In this document: positions 53,301 to 59,283 of the stretch, in pieces
How positions within the stretch are numbered: position 1 is the stretch's first letter
Layout of the letters: each line of letters starts with the position of its first letter
Source: Tubiluchus corallicola
Taxonomy: Eukaryota > Priapulida > Priapulimorpha > Priapulimorphida > Tubiluchidae
Direction: 5' to 3'
Length of the DNA: 64,000 nucleotides
Assembly: GCA_030141605.1 (NCBI GenBank)
Contig: JAQGDQ010000242.1
Coordinates: 62,001 to 126,000 of the forward strand
Notes under the pieces: model-generated
What the model saw: only the letters and a program-made list of their open reading frames with translations
The model's database searches: none
Told to the model about the DNA's origin: nothing
Translations under genes and position numbers: made by a program

Positions 53301-54998
53301 TCCAACTTACTAGGAGTTCAGGTGGCTCCATCTATTGTTCATACTATCCATTTCCTGTCTCACGCGTCGCGTATCATCCTCGTTATAATCAACGAGTAAG
53401 TCACTTGAGAGCTGATTGAGAGTTTCTACGGTCGGCTGCCACTTGTCAACTTCTTGTTGAAAGGCCTACACAAACATTCAAAGATTTGTCAGAGCCAATT
53501 ACAATAAACAGACAAATGTCATTACGATCTAAGTCAGTGTTACATTTCACTAGTACTTTGCCATGTTCAATACCCAAGGCTTACAAATTTCAGTTAAGGG
53601 ATTTCTTAATAAATCTTGATAAATACAGCGTGCATGATGCTATTAAATGTGCAAAAGTTATTAAAACGATCATTCCAATATTAAATCACAACCGATGTAA
53701 AACGATTCAGAAGCCCAGTAACGTGCTGTTTCAGTCATTGCAATGAACATCTCAAGTTTTGCACTTTTAGCTTGTGGCTCCATCTGTTGCAATTAAACCC
53801 AAGCTTTGCGTATTGCAGAAAAGGATAAGAAGCCAGCCAGGAAGACTATACACTTTACATGTATGATAAAGTAGCGCCCTCACACGATAAAATAATAATT
53901 CATTCGTATGACATCTTCACAGTTCGTAATTTCTTTTTACAAATGACATGGATCTTAATTTTTTAATTCAAACTTTTAGTAATGACCATTTAGGAGAAAG
54001 TATTAAAACCAACTTGTTATAATGCATGGTTATGAGTAAACCAATGCAATGAAAAGATATTTTGACACTACAGTAAAAAATAACTAGTTTGTGTATCTAT
54101 CTGAGCAAAATGATAGACCTAATTAATAACTGTCGGGTCTTATTGATGTTGTCAATGCATTTGTGACAGCTTTAAAAACTTTAAAGAGTTTCACAAAAAC
54201 CTCAACACAGCAAAGGCAGATTCATTGTAGTCTTATTCTTTCTTACAAAAAACAAAAAACAGATATTTCGAAATCCATTGCGGGTTTCATCACGAGTATT
54301 ATATAGGTGTGCCATATTGCCCATATAACACTGATGATGAAACCCACAATGGATTTTGAAATACCTGATTTTTGCTTTTTTGTAAGAAAGAATAAAACTT
54401 TACCATCCAAGAATCCATCCATGATTTTAGCTGCGTTGATATTTTCAATAATGGATGACAAATTGTTTCACAAAAATTTCTGAAAGAATGTTCTAGGTGT
54501 TACAGCTGACCTCTCAGCTCAGTTGGTTTTATACAAAAATATTAAATTAAGTAAGATTACTACTGATCAAACACCATTAATTCACTACTAACTGGGAAGT
54601 ATTGGTCTGTTAGAAAAGTTAATACAAAATGCAGAATAAAGAAAAATGTTCTTGAAAAATAAGCAGTGAAAAATAATAATTTTTTTGTGTTCCACTATGA
54701 AAATAAACATTATATTAAAACTTATTTAATTCTTGTCCTTGGTTGATAAATTATTGATTTTTTTTGTATTGCACAATGTGAAGTACCTTTTGATGTTCCA
54801 ACTGTGTCTCCAAGATGTCAACAGTGTGTCCCACCTCACCGAGGTCTCTCAACCGCTTCTCGGCTCCTTCCAACCAGCGGAGGAATTTTTCTTTGGCATC
54901 CTCATACGATCGGCTGTCAGTAAGCATCGACTGTAACGACTCCCGGCGTTGTCCCATCTTACTGTTGGCATCTTCCCAGTGTTCCCTCAACAACTCAA
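8169..54998 (-). CDS. DMD: Dystrophin, 3' part of the gene (24 shared coding exons, exon 53-79 equivalents)
   Basis: Actin/dystroglycan linker of the submembrane cytoskeleton. Minus-strand exons: 54998-54787, 53465-53311, 44324-44135, 22472-22300, 22105-21964, 21389-21254, 20694-20546, 20395-20261, 18968-18740, 18439-18379, 17466-17405, 16717-16643, 15901-15697, 15559-15476, 14796-14637, 14146-13980, 13365-13254, 12653-12400, 11741-11675, 11292-11201, 10347-10116, 9772-9628, 9126-9034, 8314-8169. Every junction keeps frame. The product runs from spectrin repeats 21-24 through WW, two EF-hand-like regions, the ZZ zinc finger and two coiled coils (syntrophin/dystrobrevin binding) to a short C-terminus. 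Many exon lengths equal human DMD exons (212, 155, 190, 173, 61, 62, 75, 167, 112, 93 bp). The actin-binding N-terminus and rod repeats 1-20 lie outside the window. Closeness to the dystrophin/utrophin ancestor is expected in an invertebrate. Confidence 0.96.
9034..9126 (-). CDS. DMD: Dystrophin exon, 93 bp (human exon 77 equivalent)
   Basis: Acceptor CCAG and donor GTAAGC; encodes [20 protein letters not shown] and [10 protein letters not shown]. It has the same length as human exon 77 and is spliced straight to the last exon; I see no exon 78 equivalent in between. Confidence 0.88.
9628..9772 (-). CDS. DMD: Dystrophin exon, 145 bp (human exon 76 region)
   Basis: Ser/Thr-rich, low-conservation linker after the coiled coils ([20 protein letters not shown] and onward). 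The acceptor is a tandem run of three CAGs, so the exon could also begin at 9775 or 9778, adding one or two Gln without frame change. Confidence 0.85.
10116..10347 (-). CDS. DMD: Dystrophin exon, 232 bp: coiled coil 2
   Basis: Encodes [13 protein letters not shown], then [20 protein letters not shown] and [18 protein letters not shown], nearly identical to human dystrophin. This is the second coiled coil, which pairs with dystrobrevin. Corresponds to human exons 74 (end) and 75. Confidence 0.95.
10658..10850. mobile_element. pogo/Tigger-like MITE, copy A
   Basis: About 193 bp in a dystrophin intron. The ends are imperfect inverted repeats (CACTCAAACCGAGCTATAAT and, reverse-complemented, CTGTCAAACCTCTTGAGACC), resembling the CAGTCAAACCTC termini of Tigger elements. 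Internal sequence matches copy B at 20920-21095 over most of its length (ATAATGCC blocks, TTTTTGG, CATAATGCCAAACTCG-type block). No transposase. Confidence 0.7.
11201..11292 (-). CDS. DMD: Dystrophin exon, 92 bp: coiled coil 1 / syntrophin region
   Basis: Encodes [20 protein letters not shown] and [11 protein letters not shown]; human has PRSPAQILISLESEERGELE at this point. Starts in phase 0 and ends two bases into an Arg codon. Confidence 0.95.
11675..11741 (-). CDS. DMD: Dystrophin exon, 67 bp (human exon 73 region)
   Basis: Encodes [22 protein letters not shown], matching human DDEHLLIQHYCQSLNQDSPL. Lies at the start of the syntrophin-binding region. Confidence 0.92.
12400..12653 (-). CDS. 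DMD: Dystrophin exon, 254 bp (human exons 70-72 fused)
   Basis: Encodes [34 protein letters not shown] and later [15 protein letters not shown], matching the human segment after the ZZ finger. One exon stands for three human exons; in vertebrates exons 71-74 are alternatively spliced, an option reduced here. Confidence 0.93.
13254..13365 (-). CDS. DMD: Dystrophin exon, 112 bp: second half of ZZ zinc finger
   Basis: Encodes [20 protein letters not shown] and the His-containing end ([12 protein letters not shown]). Cys and His zinc ligands of the ZZ finger, which supports beta-dystroglycan binding, are present. Same length as human exon 69. Confidence 0.95.
13980..14146 (-). CDS. DMD: Dystrophin exon, 167 bp: EF2 end and first half of ZZ finger
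   Basis: Encodes [40 protein letters not shown] and [12 protein letters not shown], containing the first CxxC zinc-ligand pair. Same length as human exon 68. Confidence 0.96.
14637..14796 (-). CDS. DMD: Dystrophin exon, 160 bp: second EF-hand region
   Basis: Encodes [40 protein letters not shown] and [13 protein letters not shown]. The last stretch matches human [12 protein letters not shown]. Human exon 67 is 158 bp. Confidence 0.95.
15476..15559 (-). CDS. DMD: Dystrophin exon, 84 bp: between the EF-hand regions
   Basis: Encodes [20 protein letters not shown] and GHLEDKY; human has [20 protein letters not shown]. Human exon 66 is 86 bp, and neighbouring exon lengths compensate the phase. 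Confidence 0.94.
15697..15901 (-). CDS. DMD: Dystrophin exon, 205 bp: first EF-hand region
   Basis: Encodes [20 protein letters not shown] and [20 protein letters not shown], then [15 protein letters not shown], aligning with human exon 65 (202 bp). This EF-hand region packs against WW to bind beta-dystroglycan. Confidence 0.95.
16643..16717 (-). CDS. DMD: Dystrophin exon, 75 bp
   Basis: Encodes [20 protein letters not shown] and KHLG; human is [20 protein letters not shown]. Same length as human exon 64. Confidence 0.96.
17405..17466 (-). CDS. DMD: Dystrophin exon, 62 bp: second half of WW domain
   Basis: Encodes [20 protein letters not shown], with the second WW Trp and the DHPKM block. 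Same length as human exon 63, the exon that vertebrate Dp71 joins. No Dp71-like first exon was found in the intron upstream (17467-18378). Confidence 0.95.
17640..17770. repeat. Structured repeat fragment with a 7-bp hairpin
   Basis: Contains TGTTCCG and CGGAACA arms seven bases apart (about 17710-17730) next to TTAGCGGATCCCGCTTATAG, wording typical of pogo-type element ends. Borders were not resolved. Confidence 0.3.
18379..18439 (-). CDS. DMD: Dystrophin exon, 61 bp: first half of WW domain
   Basis: Encodes [19 protein letters not shown], with the first WW Trp; human is SVQGPWERAISPNKVPYYI. Same length as human exon 62. Confidence 0.96.
18740..18968 (-). CDS. DMD: Dystrophin exon, 229 bp: end of spectrin repeat 24 and hinge 4
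   Basis: Encodes [20 protein letters not shown] and [20 protein letters not shown], matching human LEDLNTRWKLLQVAVEDRVR. One exon here covers human exons 60 and 61 (147+79 bp). Confidence 0.93.
19162..19890. mobile_element. 729-bp non-autonomous TIR element
   Basis: Begins ATAGGTAGTCGTCAACTTAC and ends with the inverse of ATAGGTAGTCGTTGACTTAC, a 20-bp terminal repeat with two mismatches. A TA inside each end may be the target duplication of a Tc1/mariner-type element (GGTAGTCG core). The interior has no transposase ORF; it contains a transcript-like tail (AAATAAAATTATAATCACTC) near 19660-19680. Confidence 0.65.
20261..20395 (-). CDS. DMD: Dystrophin exon, 135 bp: spectrin repeat 24
   Basis: Encodes [20 protein letters not shown] and [12 protein letters not shown]; human has the equivalent KLRQAEVIKGSWQPVGDLL. 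Phase 0 at both ends. With the next upstream exon it corresponds to human exon 59, which is therefore split here. Confidence 0.9.
20546..20694 (-). CDS. DMD: Dystrophin exon, 149 bp: spectrin repeats 23/24
   Basis: Encodes [20 protein letters not shown] and [20 protein letters not shown], aligning with human PPEERAQNVTRLLRKQ and ADWQRKIDETLERL. Confidence 0.9.
20920..21095. mobile_element. pogo/Tigger-like MITE, copy B
   Basis: Ends CAGTTAAACCCCATTATAAT and inverse CAGCCGAACCTCTTTATACT, flanked on both sides by TA (20918-20919, 21096-21097), the expected pogo/mariner target duplication. Homologous to copy A. 176 bp, non-coding. Confidence 0.75.
21254..21389 (-). CDS. DMD: Dystrophin exon, 136 bp: spectrin repeat 23
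   Basis: Encodes [20 protein letters not shown] and [18 protein letters not shown]; human is NDVHRAFKRELKTKEPVIMS. Matches human exon 58 (121 bp). Confidence 0.92.
21496..21573. repeat. Three tandem copies of a 26-bp unit
   Basis: Units start with ATGCCAG at 21496, 21522 and 21548 and contain CACCACTGACT. Located in the dystrophin intron between the exons at 21389 and 21964. Confidence 0.85.
21964..22105 (-). CDS. DMD: Dystrophin exon, 142 bp: spectrin repeat 23
   Basis: Encodes [20 protein letters not shown] and IPEVQKQ; human has SHLEASSDQWKRLHLSLQEL and FPAVQKQ. Matches human exon 57 (157 bp). Confidence 0.94.
22300..22472 (-). CDS. DMD: Dystrophin exon, 173 bp: spectrin repeat 22 (human exon 56 equivalent)
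   Basis: Encodes [20 protein letters not shown] and [20 protein letters not shown]; human starts DLQGEIEAHTDVYHNLDENS. Same length as human exon 56. It starts in phase 0 and can accept either the upstream rod exon (44135) or the short-isoform first exon (24566). Confidence 0.96.
23330..23500. repeat. AT-rich block with nested palindromes
   Basis: TTACAATAATTGTAA, a near-perfect palindrome, occurs twice about 70 bp apart, and two halves of a CTATTATGTRGT-type sequence face each other around it. Probably a decayed foldback element. Confidence 0.45.
24566..24697 (-). CDS. DMD: Candidate first exon of a short dystrophin isoform (Dp116-like)
   Basis: A 44-codon ORF starts at an ATG with good context (A at -3, G at +4; 24697) and ends exactly at a GTGAGA donor in phase 0, so it splices in frame onto the 173-bp exon at 22472 to give ...[14 protein letters not shown]. 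The first residues are [20 protein letters not shown], with no similarity to spectrin repeats. Vertebrate Dp116 (Schwann-cell isoform) starts from a promoter in intron 55 and joins its short unique N-terminus to exon 56 at the same Asp-Leu-Gln. The predicted product is about 1,016 residues: two and a half spectrin repeats, WW, EF, ZZ and coiled coils. An upstream in-frame ATG at 24724 would add nine residues. There is no acceptor AG with a pyrimidine tract upstream, as expected for a first exon. Transcript evidence would settle it. Confidence 0.7.
24924..24945. promoter_or_regulatory. Inverted pair of GATA-factor sites
   Basis: CTCTTATC and GATAAGAG form a perfect 8-bp inverted repeat around AGTTAC. 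Each arm contains the WGATAR core. It lies 227 bp upstream of the short-isoform ATG at 24697, a plausible promoter-proximal position. Confidence 0.4.
27804..27848 (+). mobile_element. 5S-rRNA-like SINE head, copy 1
   Basis: AAGCAACATCGAGCCTGATC followed by ATGGGTGAGTGCTAGG matches the 3' half of the 5S rRNA internal promoter (AAGCAGGGTCGGGCCTGGTT, GGATGGGAGACC). It shares the 16-base block AAGCAACATCGAGCCT with the copy at 32299, a block not in 5S consensus. This points to a 5S-derived (SINE3-type) family rather than two independent pseudogenes. Element ends were not resolved. Confidence 0.5.
29492..29522. repeat. Perfect 12-bp hairpin
   Basis: ATATATTAAGCC and GGCTTAATATAT are separated by seven bases. 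A small stable foldback in intronic DNA; no flanking gene. Confidence 0.7.
29783..29797 (+). promoter_or_regulatory. CTCF-like motif, forward orientation
   Basis: CCACTAGGGGGCGCC is a full match to the core CTCF motif (CCASYAGRKGGCRS). It sits in otherwise AT-rich DNA about 2.1 kb upstream of the tubulin exon at 31894. Confidence 0.5.
31894..32101 (+). CDS. TUBA: Alpha-tubulin coding exon 2
   Basis: 208 bp; starts phase 0 at R-E-C and ends one base into an Asp codon (GTAAGC donor). Carries the shortened loop that lacks Lys40. Confidence 0.93.
31894..34378 (+). CDS. TUBA: Divergent alpha-tubulin gene nested in a dystrophin intron (4 of 5 coding exons seen)
   Basis: Subunit of microtubules; binds non-exchangeable GTP. 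Coding exons: 31894-32101, 32849-32997, 33306-33458, 33557-34378. The first visible exon begins [16 protein letters not shown] after the acceptor TTGTTACAG. Alpha-tubulin genes often carry only the Met codon on exon 1, so an ATG-only exon should lie upstream; I could not fix it. With that Met the protein is 444 residues. Seen: the GTP-binding [17 protein letters not shown] block, VFVDLEPT-like block ([10 protein letters not shown]), the alpha-specific [20 protein letters not shown] and the C-terminal tail ending in DEY, so the terminal Tyr is retained. Odd: the N-terminal loop between PDG and TFFS is five residues shorter than normal and lacks the acetylation site Lys40 ([10 protein letters not shown] instead). 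It lies on the plus strand, opposite to dystrophin. Confidence 0.93.
32299..32345 (+). mobile_element. 5S-rRNA-like SINE head, copy 2, inside the first resolved tubulin intron
   Basis: AAGCAACATCGAGCCTAGTT AGT, then TGGATGGGTAACTTCCGG: a closer 5S match than copy 1, including the GGATGGG intermediate element. The following about 150 bp (ATGCATACACATCCGGCATG and onward) vaguely resembles the sequence after copy 1. Confidence 0.55.
32849..32997 (+). CDS. TUBA: Alpha-tubulin coding exon 3
   Basis: 149 bp; encodes [20 protein letters not shown] and [20 protein letters not shown], ending RVRKL in phase 0. Donor GTAAGT. Confidence 0.95.
33306..33458 (+). CDS. TUBA: Alpha-tubulin coding exon 4
   Basis: 153 bp; encodes the tubulin/FtsZ signature GGGTGSG and ends at YPAPR, phase 0 at both ends. 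Acceptor TTCTGCAG, donor GTAGGT. Confidence 0.95.
33557..34378 (+). CDS. TUBA: Alpha-tubulin last coding exon
   Basis: 822 bp including TGA; begins [20 protein letters not shown] and holds the whole intermediate and C-terminal domains, ending [13 protein letters not shown]. Glu and Asp-rich tail as expected for glutamylation. Confidence 0.97.
   Translation: MSTAVVEPYNSILTTHTTLEHSDCAFMVDNEAIYDICQRNLNVAHPTYNNLNRLISQIVSSITASLRFDGALNVDLTEFQTNLVPYPRIHFPLATYAPIVPAEKAYHEQLNVSEITNSCFEPSNQMVKCDPRNGKYMACCLLYRGDVVPKDVQAAIATIKTKRTIQFVDWCPTGFKVGINYQPPTVVPSGDLAKVQRAVCMLSNTTAIAEAWARLNHKFDLMYAKRAFVHWYVGEGMEEGEFAEAREDLAALEKDYEEVAEESYDDDEQVDEY
34503..34508 (+). terminator. Alpha-tubulin poly(A) signal
   Basis: AATAAA 125 bp after the tubulin stop, the only canonical hexamer close by. 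Confidence 0.7.
35446..35464 (-). promoter_or_regulatory. CTCF-like motif, reverse orientation
   Basis: Minus strand reads TGGCCAGCAGATGGCGACA, matching CCASCAGRKGGCR. It lies about 1.1 kb beyond the tubulin stop and points toward the forward motif at 29783. Confidence 0.5.
39541..40291. repeat. Minisatellite, 50-bp unit, about 15 copies
   Basis: Unit opens TGGTACACCAAGCAGCATGG and closes TTATAAGATGTAGCA. Units from 39541 repeat every 50 bp with few mismatches; one unit is 49 bp and one is truncated to about 33 bp (near 40190). High identity implies recent expansion or homogenisation. The unit is not a multiple of three, so overlapping ORFs are artefacts. Confidence 0.97.
41885..42040. repeat. 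70-bp tandem repeat (2.2 copies) rich in AGGTCA
   Basis: Copies at 41885-41954 and 41955-42024 plus a partial third. Six AGGTCA half-sites occur (41887, 41937, 41957, 42007, 42027, 42033), the last two abutting to give TCAAGGTCA, the monomer site of ERR/SF-1-type nuclear receptors. Confidence 0.85.
44135..44324 (-). CDS. DMD: Dystrophin exon, 190 bp: spectrin repeat 21/22 (human exon 55 equivalent)
   Basis: Encodes [40 protein letters not shown] and [17 protein letters not shown]; human has FLAWLTEAETTANVLQD and LLEDSKGVKELMKQWQ. Same length as human exon 55. Preceded by a 39-bp minisatellite only 13 bp from the acceptor. Confidence 0.94.
44338..44571. repeat. Minisatellite, 39-bp unit, six copies
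   Basis: Units start AGTATAAAATCATGAGGTTA at 44338, 44377, 44416, 44455, 44494 and 44533. The array ends 13 bp from the acceptor boundary of the 190-bp dystrophin exon, and on the minus strand its 13-codon unit reads open into the exon. Confidence 0.96.
46522..46845. repeat. Minisatellite, 36-bp unit, nine copies
   Basis: Units start CTGTATTSCTGYATTAGAAG every 36 bp from 46522. A multiple of three, so an ORF of 12-residue repeats appears on the minus strand; there is no start, splice or neighbour support for a protein. Confidence 0.96.
47328..47620 (-). mobile_element. tRNA-derived SINE with TTA-rich tail
   Basis: On the minus strand the head (about 47615-47560) reads TATAGTCTAATGGTAACATG with an A-box-like TAGTCTAATGG, then GGAGGTCGTGAGTTC as a weak B box. 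A non-tRNA body follows and ends AATAAAGGTTATTATTATTT at about 47340, a repeat tail typical of LINE-mobilised SINEs. No clear target duplication was found. Confidence 0.55.
49434..50035. repeat. Two direct copies of a ~110-bp sequence
   Basis: 49434-49545 and 49926-50035 share CCCTAYAATTATSCSGTAAA TGTTTGTG-type text, then AAACGCYTCTTATCA and GAACATTTC. They are about 490 bp apart, diverged, same orientation; probably two fragments of one interspersed family. Confidence 0.7.
50447..50750. repeat. Diverged tandem duplication (~171-bp spacing) with YY1-like sites
   Basis: ATTTGCGCCGCCATTTTGGC (50451) and ATTTGCGGCCATCTTGGCAG (50622) head two related blocks that both end near AAAATCAYCATC. Each head, read on the minus strand, contains an AAGATGGC/AAAATGGCGGC YY1-type core. 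Confidence 0.55.
51875..51897. repeat. TC microsatellite
   Basis: Uninterrupted TC run of about 11 units. Confidence 0.95.
53311..53465 (-). CDS. DMD: Dystrophin exon, 155 bp (human exon 54 equivalent)
   Basis: Encodes [40 protein letters not shown] and WSHLNS; human has QLAKDLRQWQTNVDVANDLA and DYSADDTRKVHMITENINAS. Same length as human exon 54. Donor GTAAGT overlaps a TAG that would end the ORF if unspliced. Confidence 0.93.
54230..54398. repeat. Long foldback hairpin, arms about 67 bp
   Basis: Left arm 54230-54296 and right arm 54332-54398 are inverted copies (both contain TTATTCTTTCTTACAAAAAA and AATCCATTG.GGGTTTCATC) with roughly 88 percent identity by eye and a loop of about 35 bases. 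Likely a foldback MITE; transcription of either strand would give long dsRNA. Confidence 0.8.
54787..54998 (-). CDS. DMD: Dystrophin exon, 212 bp (human exon 53 equivalent)
   Basis: Encodes [20 protein letters not shown] and [32 protein letters not shown]; human has ERIQNQWDEVQEHLQNRRQQ and VDAIQKKITETK. Same length as human exon 53. The upstream rod exon was not found to 64000. Confidence 0.93.
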
Positions 54999-56215
54999 CT
55001 GAAAAAATACCACAGCGTTTAATAAAATGTCAGTTCAACTTCCAAAGTACAAACACCGAGTACAAAACAAGTGGGTTGTGAAAAAATTATTTGAATTTAA
55101 ATTATAAAATATTTTCCTATCAGTTTATGTTTTTTATACAGTTCAGCGTGTTATTATAAGCTGCAATAAAGCATTCAGTGAAAGCCCTATTGATACTGAA
55201 TGGTTGTGGTAAGACTGGAACATAGCTCATTATATAGCATATAGATTATTATCTGAAACTGGCACAGGATGTTTCAGTTTTGTTCAGGAGGATGCAGACT
55301 GCATATGCTCCCTGAATGATACGATGCCTGAGCAGTACAGCAAACGAAACTGCCATGTTTCGGGGTAAGCAATGCTTAATTCTGCAGCCAAGCACACCCG
55401 TATCCACTCAGCTATTCACTCTTCCAAAATTATAAAGCAAGTTCAAGCAACATAAAATTGTCTGTTAGCGTTTTTGCTTTTAATCAGGTATCTAGTGTCA
55501 GTAGTGTATTGTATTACTGTTGCAATACTTGTGTTATCGTTTTCAAATTACAAACAGAAAAATAAATTGTTGTGCACTTAAATGCAAATAAAATTGTGTT
55601 GCAAGCAAGAACCAAATGAACTGAAAAATATGTAAACACTACTGAGGCCTTAGGCTTACTTAATTACTTACATTAATTATGACCCAAAATAAGTATTTGC
55701 AGTGTGATAACGAAATATCATATAACCTCTCTTGTTTGTAACGCCAATTTATCAGAACAGACTTATAGTCACAGTCAAACAGTAGTGGTGATGATGGCAG
55801 AGGCCGTGATGATGATGACAACATCAACAGCACTTATTTCAGTCCAGTTTTATTTCATTCTTAAGTGATTGTATTGCTAGAATCAGACGTTATTGATACC
55901 CTGCTTTTGAGTAAATTCTGTTATCGCTTACGGAAGGAAACACACAATGCTGACAGCGGTAGAAGATTAACTGCCTGTGGAGCCTAATGGAGAACAAGCT
56001 GAGAAAAACAAATCACTATTTAACCGGGAAAGGCGTCAAAAATTTCTGCACAGATTTATTTCATCTCAAAACGAGTCGGAGCTGGTAATCCAACTAAAGT
56101 GTTTCCGCGAGGGGAAATATATGAATGAGCAAGGTTTAAAACTTCAGTTTCTTAGATGCAGACTGGAGTAGCAGAAATCAGCTCTGCAATTTGGAATGAA
56201 ACCCTTAGCACCAGT

Positions 56216-56456
56216 ATTCAAATTTCCAGTGAATTGGCAGGCCTCGCATCAGCACTGAAATTTTTGAATAGGCAAGCCTTACATCAGCAGCACTCAAATT
56301 TCTGAATTGGCAGGCCTCACATCAGCACTCAAATTTCTGAGTTGACAGGCCTCACAACAACATTCAAATTTCTGAATAGATAAGCCTTACACTAGCATCC
56401 AAATTTCTGTATAGGCAAGCCTTTACACCAACACTCAAATTTCTGAACGGTCAGGT
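56216..56456. repeat. Degenerate minisatellite, ~36-bp unit, six to seven copies
   Basis: Core CAAATTTCTGAATTGGCAGG CCTCACATCAGCACT recurs with many substitutions and small indels; clearly older than the other arrays. Confidence 0.85.
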
Positions 56457-57650
56457 CACGTACACAAGCATGGGAAAGTTAGACTAGTTAGCAATCCAAC
56501 GAATGTCTCAAGAAATTGGTGGATGGACAAATTACTAAATAAATAAAATCAACTCTAAGCCAGAAAGTATAGCTTATAGAACTGTTTATAGCTTATTTAT
56601 AAAATGCCACACTATGTTTCCCATAATTCTGTGCAGATACAAAAATTGAGGATTCTAGCTATAATAGCTAGGCTGGACAAAAAGCAAACAAACGAAGCCA
56701 AAAAGTTTTTAAGCAACCGGTTTTGTTTGGCCATGCCATATGCCAAATCAATGAGAGTTGTCACACACGAGTGAAAAACCATTAATATAGCGGCACTAGC
56801 GCTAAGCTTCTACCTTAAAAAAAATAGTCGAGAGGAATAATCAGCCTAGCAAAAATTGACCATAAAACTCACAAAAGCCTGTTTCGGGAATTTCAGAAGC
56901 CTTGCAGGAATTTCAGGAATTTTAGAATGAATCCTGCCCCTTTATTGAAAACCTTGACTACTGAAGCAGATTCAAAGAAGTGTCTCAACGCGGCGGCACT
57001 GTGTGACAATATTAATCGGCAAAGATGAAAAGCGCGGGCCGCGACCCCCCGGGGAAGCAGCACTGCTTGAAGCCATAGAAAAAGTTCAAATATGGGGCAC
57101 TACTGACAATCTAGCTGTTGTTCCATTTGAACCACTCCAAGAACCGGATTCACGCGTCGTTGTCGTTCCCGTCGTCGGACACAGCCAAAAATCAGACAAG
57201 TGAGACCACATTGGACGTGCGACCTACCCTTCTAATTTGTTGACCGTTCCGCGGAAAATGGTCCAAACAATGTATGTATATTTAGATTCTATATACAATG
57301 TTCCCTGAAAGCATTGTGGCATTCCAACTCTAATTTAAAAAATTGCCATGTCAATGAATATAGCAAGAAATTAATATTATGACAATGTGCAATATCAAAA
57401 ACAAATTTTGTTGTTCCTGATTTTCCTGTTGCTGCTGGCGTTGTTGATGTTGTTATCTGTTCATGCAAACTTGTGATGATATTGAAGTCTGTAACGTCAT
57501 TATAGAGAAACTGTAGATAATACCAACAATGAATGTATCATAGTGAAGTTAGTGCAAATGTTAAAAACGAATTTTGCTGGCATAAACTTGAGGTTATAAT
57601 GAAGTCTGTAACGTCATAACAGTAAAATCGCAGATAATACCAACAATGAA

Positions 57651-57700
57651 TTTGTTGTTGTTGTTGATGCTGCCGCTGCTGTTGCTGCTGCTGCTGCTGC
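57651..57700. repeat. GTT/GCT trinucleotide microsatellite
   Basis: TTGTTGTTG passes into GCTGCTGCTGCTGC with interruptions. Similar GTT-type runs occur just upstream at about 57430. Confidence 0.9.
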
Positions 57701-59283
57701 GGCCGACATTGTCACCGCTGTCGTTGTCGTAGTCAAGTTTTTCTTGTTCAAATGATGTTAATAATGATGATGGTGGTTGATAATGAAACTCGTAACGTCG
57801 TCATAATAAAATTACGGCAAATGTAAATAATGAATATGAAGATGACATTTGAAATGAAATTCAATAGTTGATCTTTGCTCCTGTGTATATTTGCTGAAGG
57901 AAAATTAGCTTTTGCAAAGTGCACGAACGAAACAGACGTTTCATTTCGATTCTATAATTTCGCAACAAAATTGATTCTACAAATATGAACGAGGTAACAG
58001 TAAATTATGCTCATGCTTTCGGAAACTATTACAGAAAGTCCCCCTCACTGACATCTCTAGTAAGGCAGATTGTGTCAGGAACTTCAGTTTTAGACAAGAG
58101 TGGATAAGTTAGTCATCAGTCACCTTATGCCTTAAAATGTTGACAATAGATTTTAATTCCACAACATGTTAGCCCTCTTAGTTAAAACAGCTTGTCGACT
58201 CTTAAGGGACTTAGGAATATTTTAATGAATAATGAATAATTTAATGAATTACAATAAAAGTTGAATAATTTTATTACAAAAATAAACGCTGACTGTATGT
58301 GTCTCCCAGCCCACATTAGTATGTAAACTATAAATGCAATTACACATGTAATATTTTCAAAATGTGATGTGGGTTGAATAAAAAAAATGAAATAAAAAAT
58401 AAAGAAATAAACGTTAATGGGGCGAAGAAAATTTTTGGGGAATCATTCAAGTTTTTTGTAAACTCGGATATACAAACGTTTGCAAAATAATTGATAAGAT
58501 ACCTACTGTAACTCATAAAAAGGCAAAAACGAGCTTTACTGTAATGAAATTCGCTTGCATAAATGCACGAAAACTTCTTTTTTAAAGATACGTGTATAAC
58601 TTTGCATTAATGATAGAGCTCGAATTTTTTTTTTAACACTAAAAATGATAAAAGTAAAGGAACTATGGCAAAAAAGGGCTGAGAACCACTAGACAATGGA
58701 CAGAAGGAATTCTGAAGTAAAAAATCTGCCATCAAGATAAAGTAAACACAGCACCTAACCCAGCAAGTACTAGACATGGCTATGCTATGACACTGGCTTC
58801 ATGGCACCACTACCTTTCAAAATATTAAGAACATTTAGATCGATACGTGATCGGATATCGCCGCAGTCCTAGTTCTGCTATTTACGGCACAATTACATTC
58901 AACATTGAACTTGATCCTTTTGTTTGCAAAATGCAAATGGCTACTTGGCTAGTTGTTACTATAGCAACGCTTGAAAACAACTTCTAGGACGGGATTTGGT
59001 GCTGAGAAAATAAATAACAATAACGTTACAAACGCCGTTCACTTTAGCCTTTTTAATTAACAGATCGGGTGTTTGTAGTAATTAGCAAATGAAACCCATA
59101 AAACTTTTATGTGAACAGTAAATTGGACATTAATTGGGTGTTAATCAATATGCAAACAGCCATGTGTACCACACTGACAGTGTATTCATTCATGATAATC
59201 CTATTGATGTATGGTTAATTACAGGTGTGCAGGCAATAACAGGATGCTAAGATACAAGAAAAGCTACGAGTGTGAAGCCTTAC

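Larger units (their letters stand above)
44325..53310. other. Dystrophin intron (human intron 54 equivalent)
   Basis: No gene supported. Holds 39- and 36-bp minisatellites, imperfect CAA/GAT repeats (about 44740-44850), AAGTCAAAAT-like degenerate repetition (about 44880-45560), a tRNA-derived SINE (47328-47620), dispersed duplications (49434-50035, 50447-50750) and a TC microsatellite. A GC-richer patch at about 48100-48760 could be regulatory. Confidence 0.55.

Noticed and set aside
57003-57203. 66-codon plus-strand ORF in GC-rich DNA (GKDEKRGPRPPGEAALLEAI...)
   Set aside because: Composition differs from the surroundings, but no recognisable domain, ATG or splice support on either strand.
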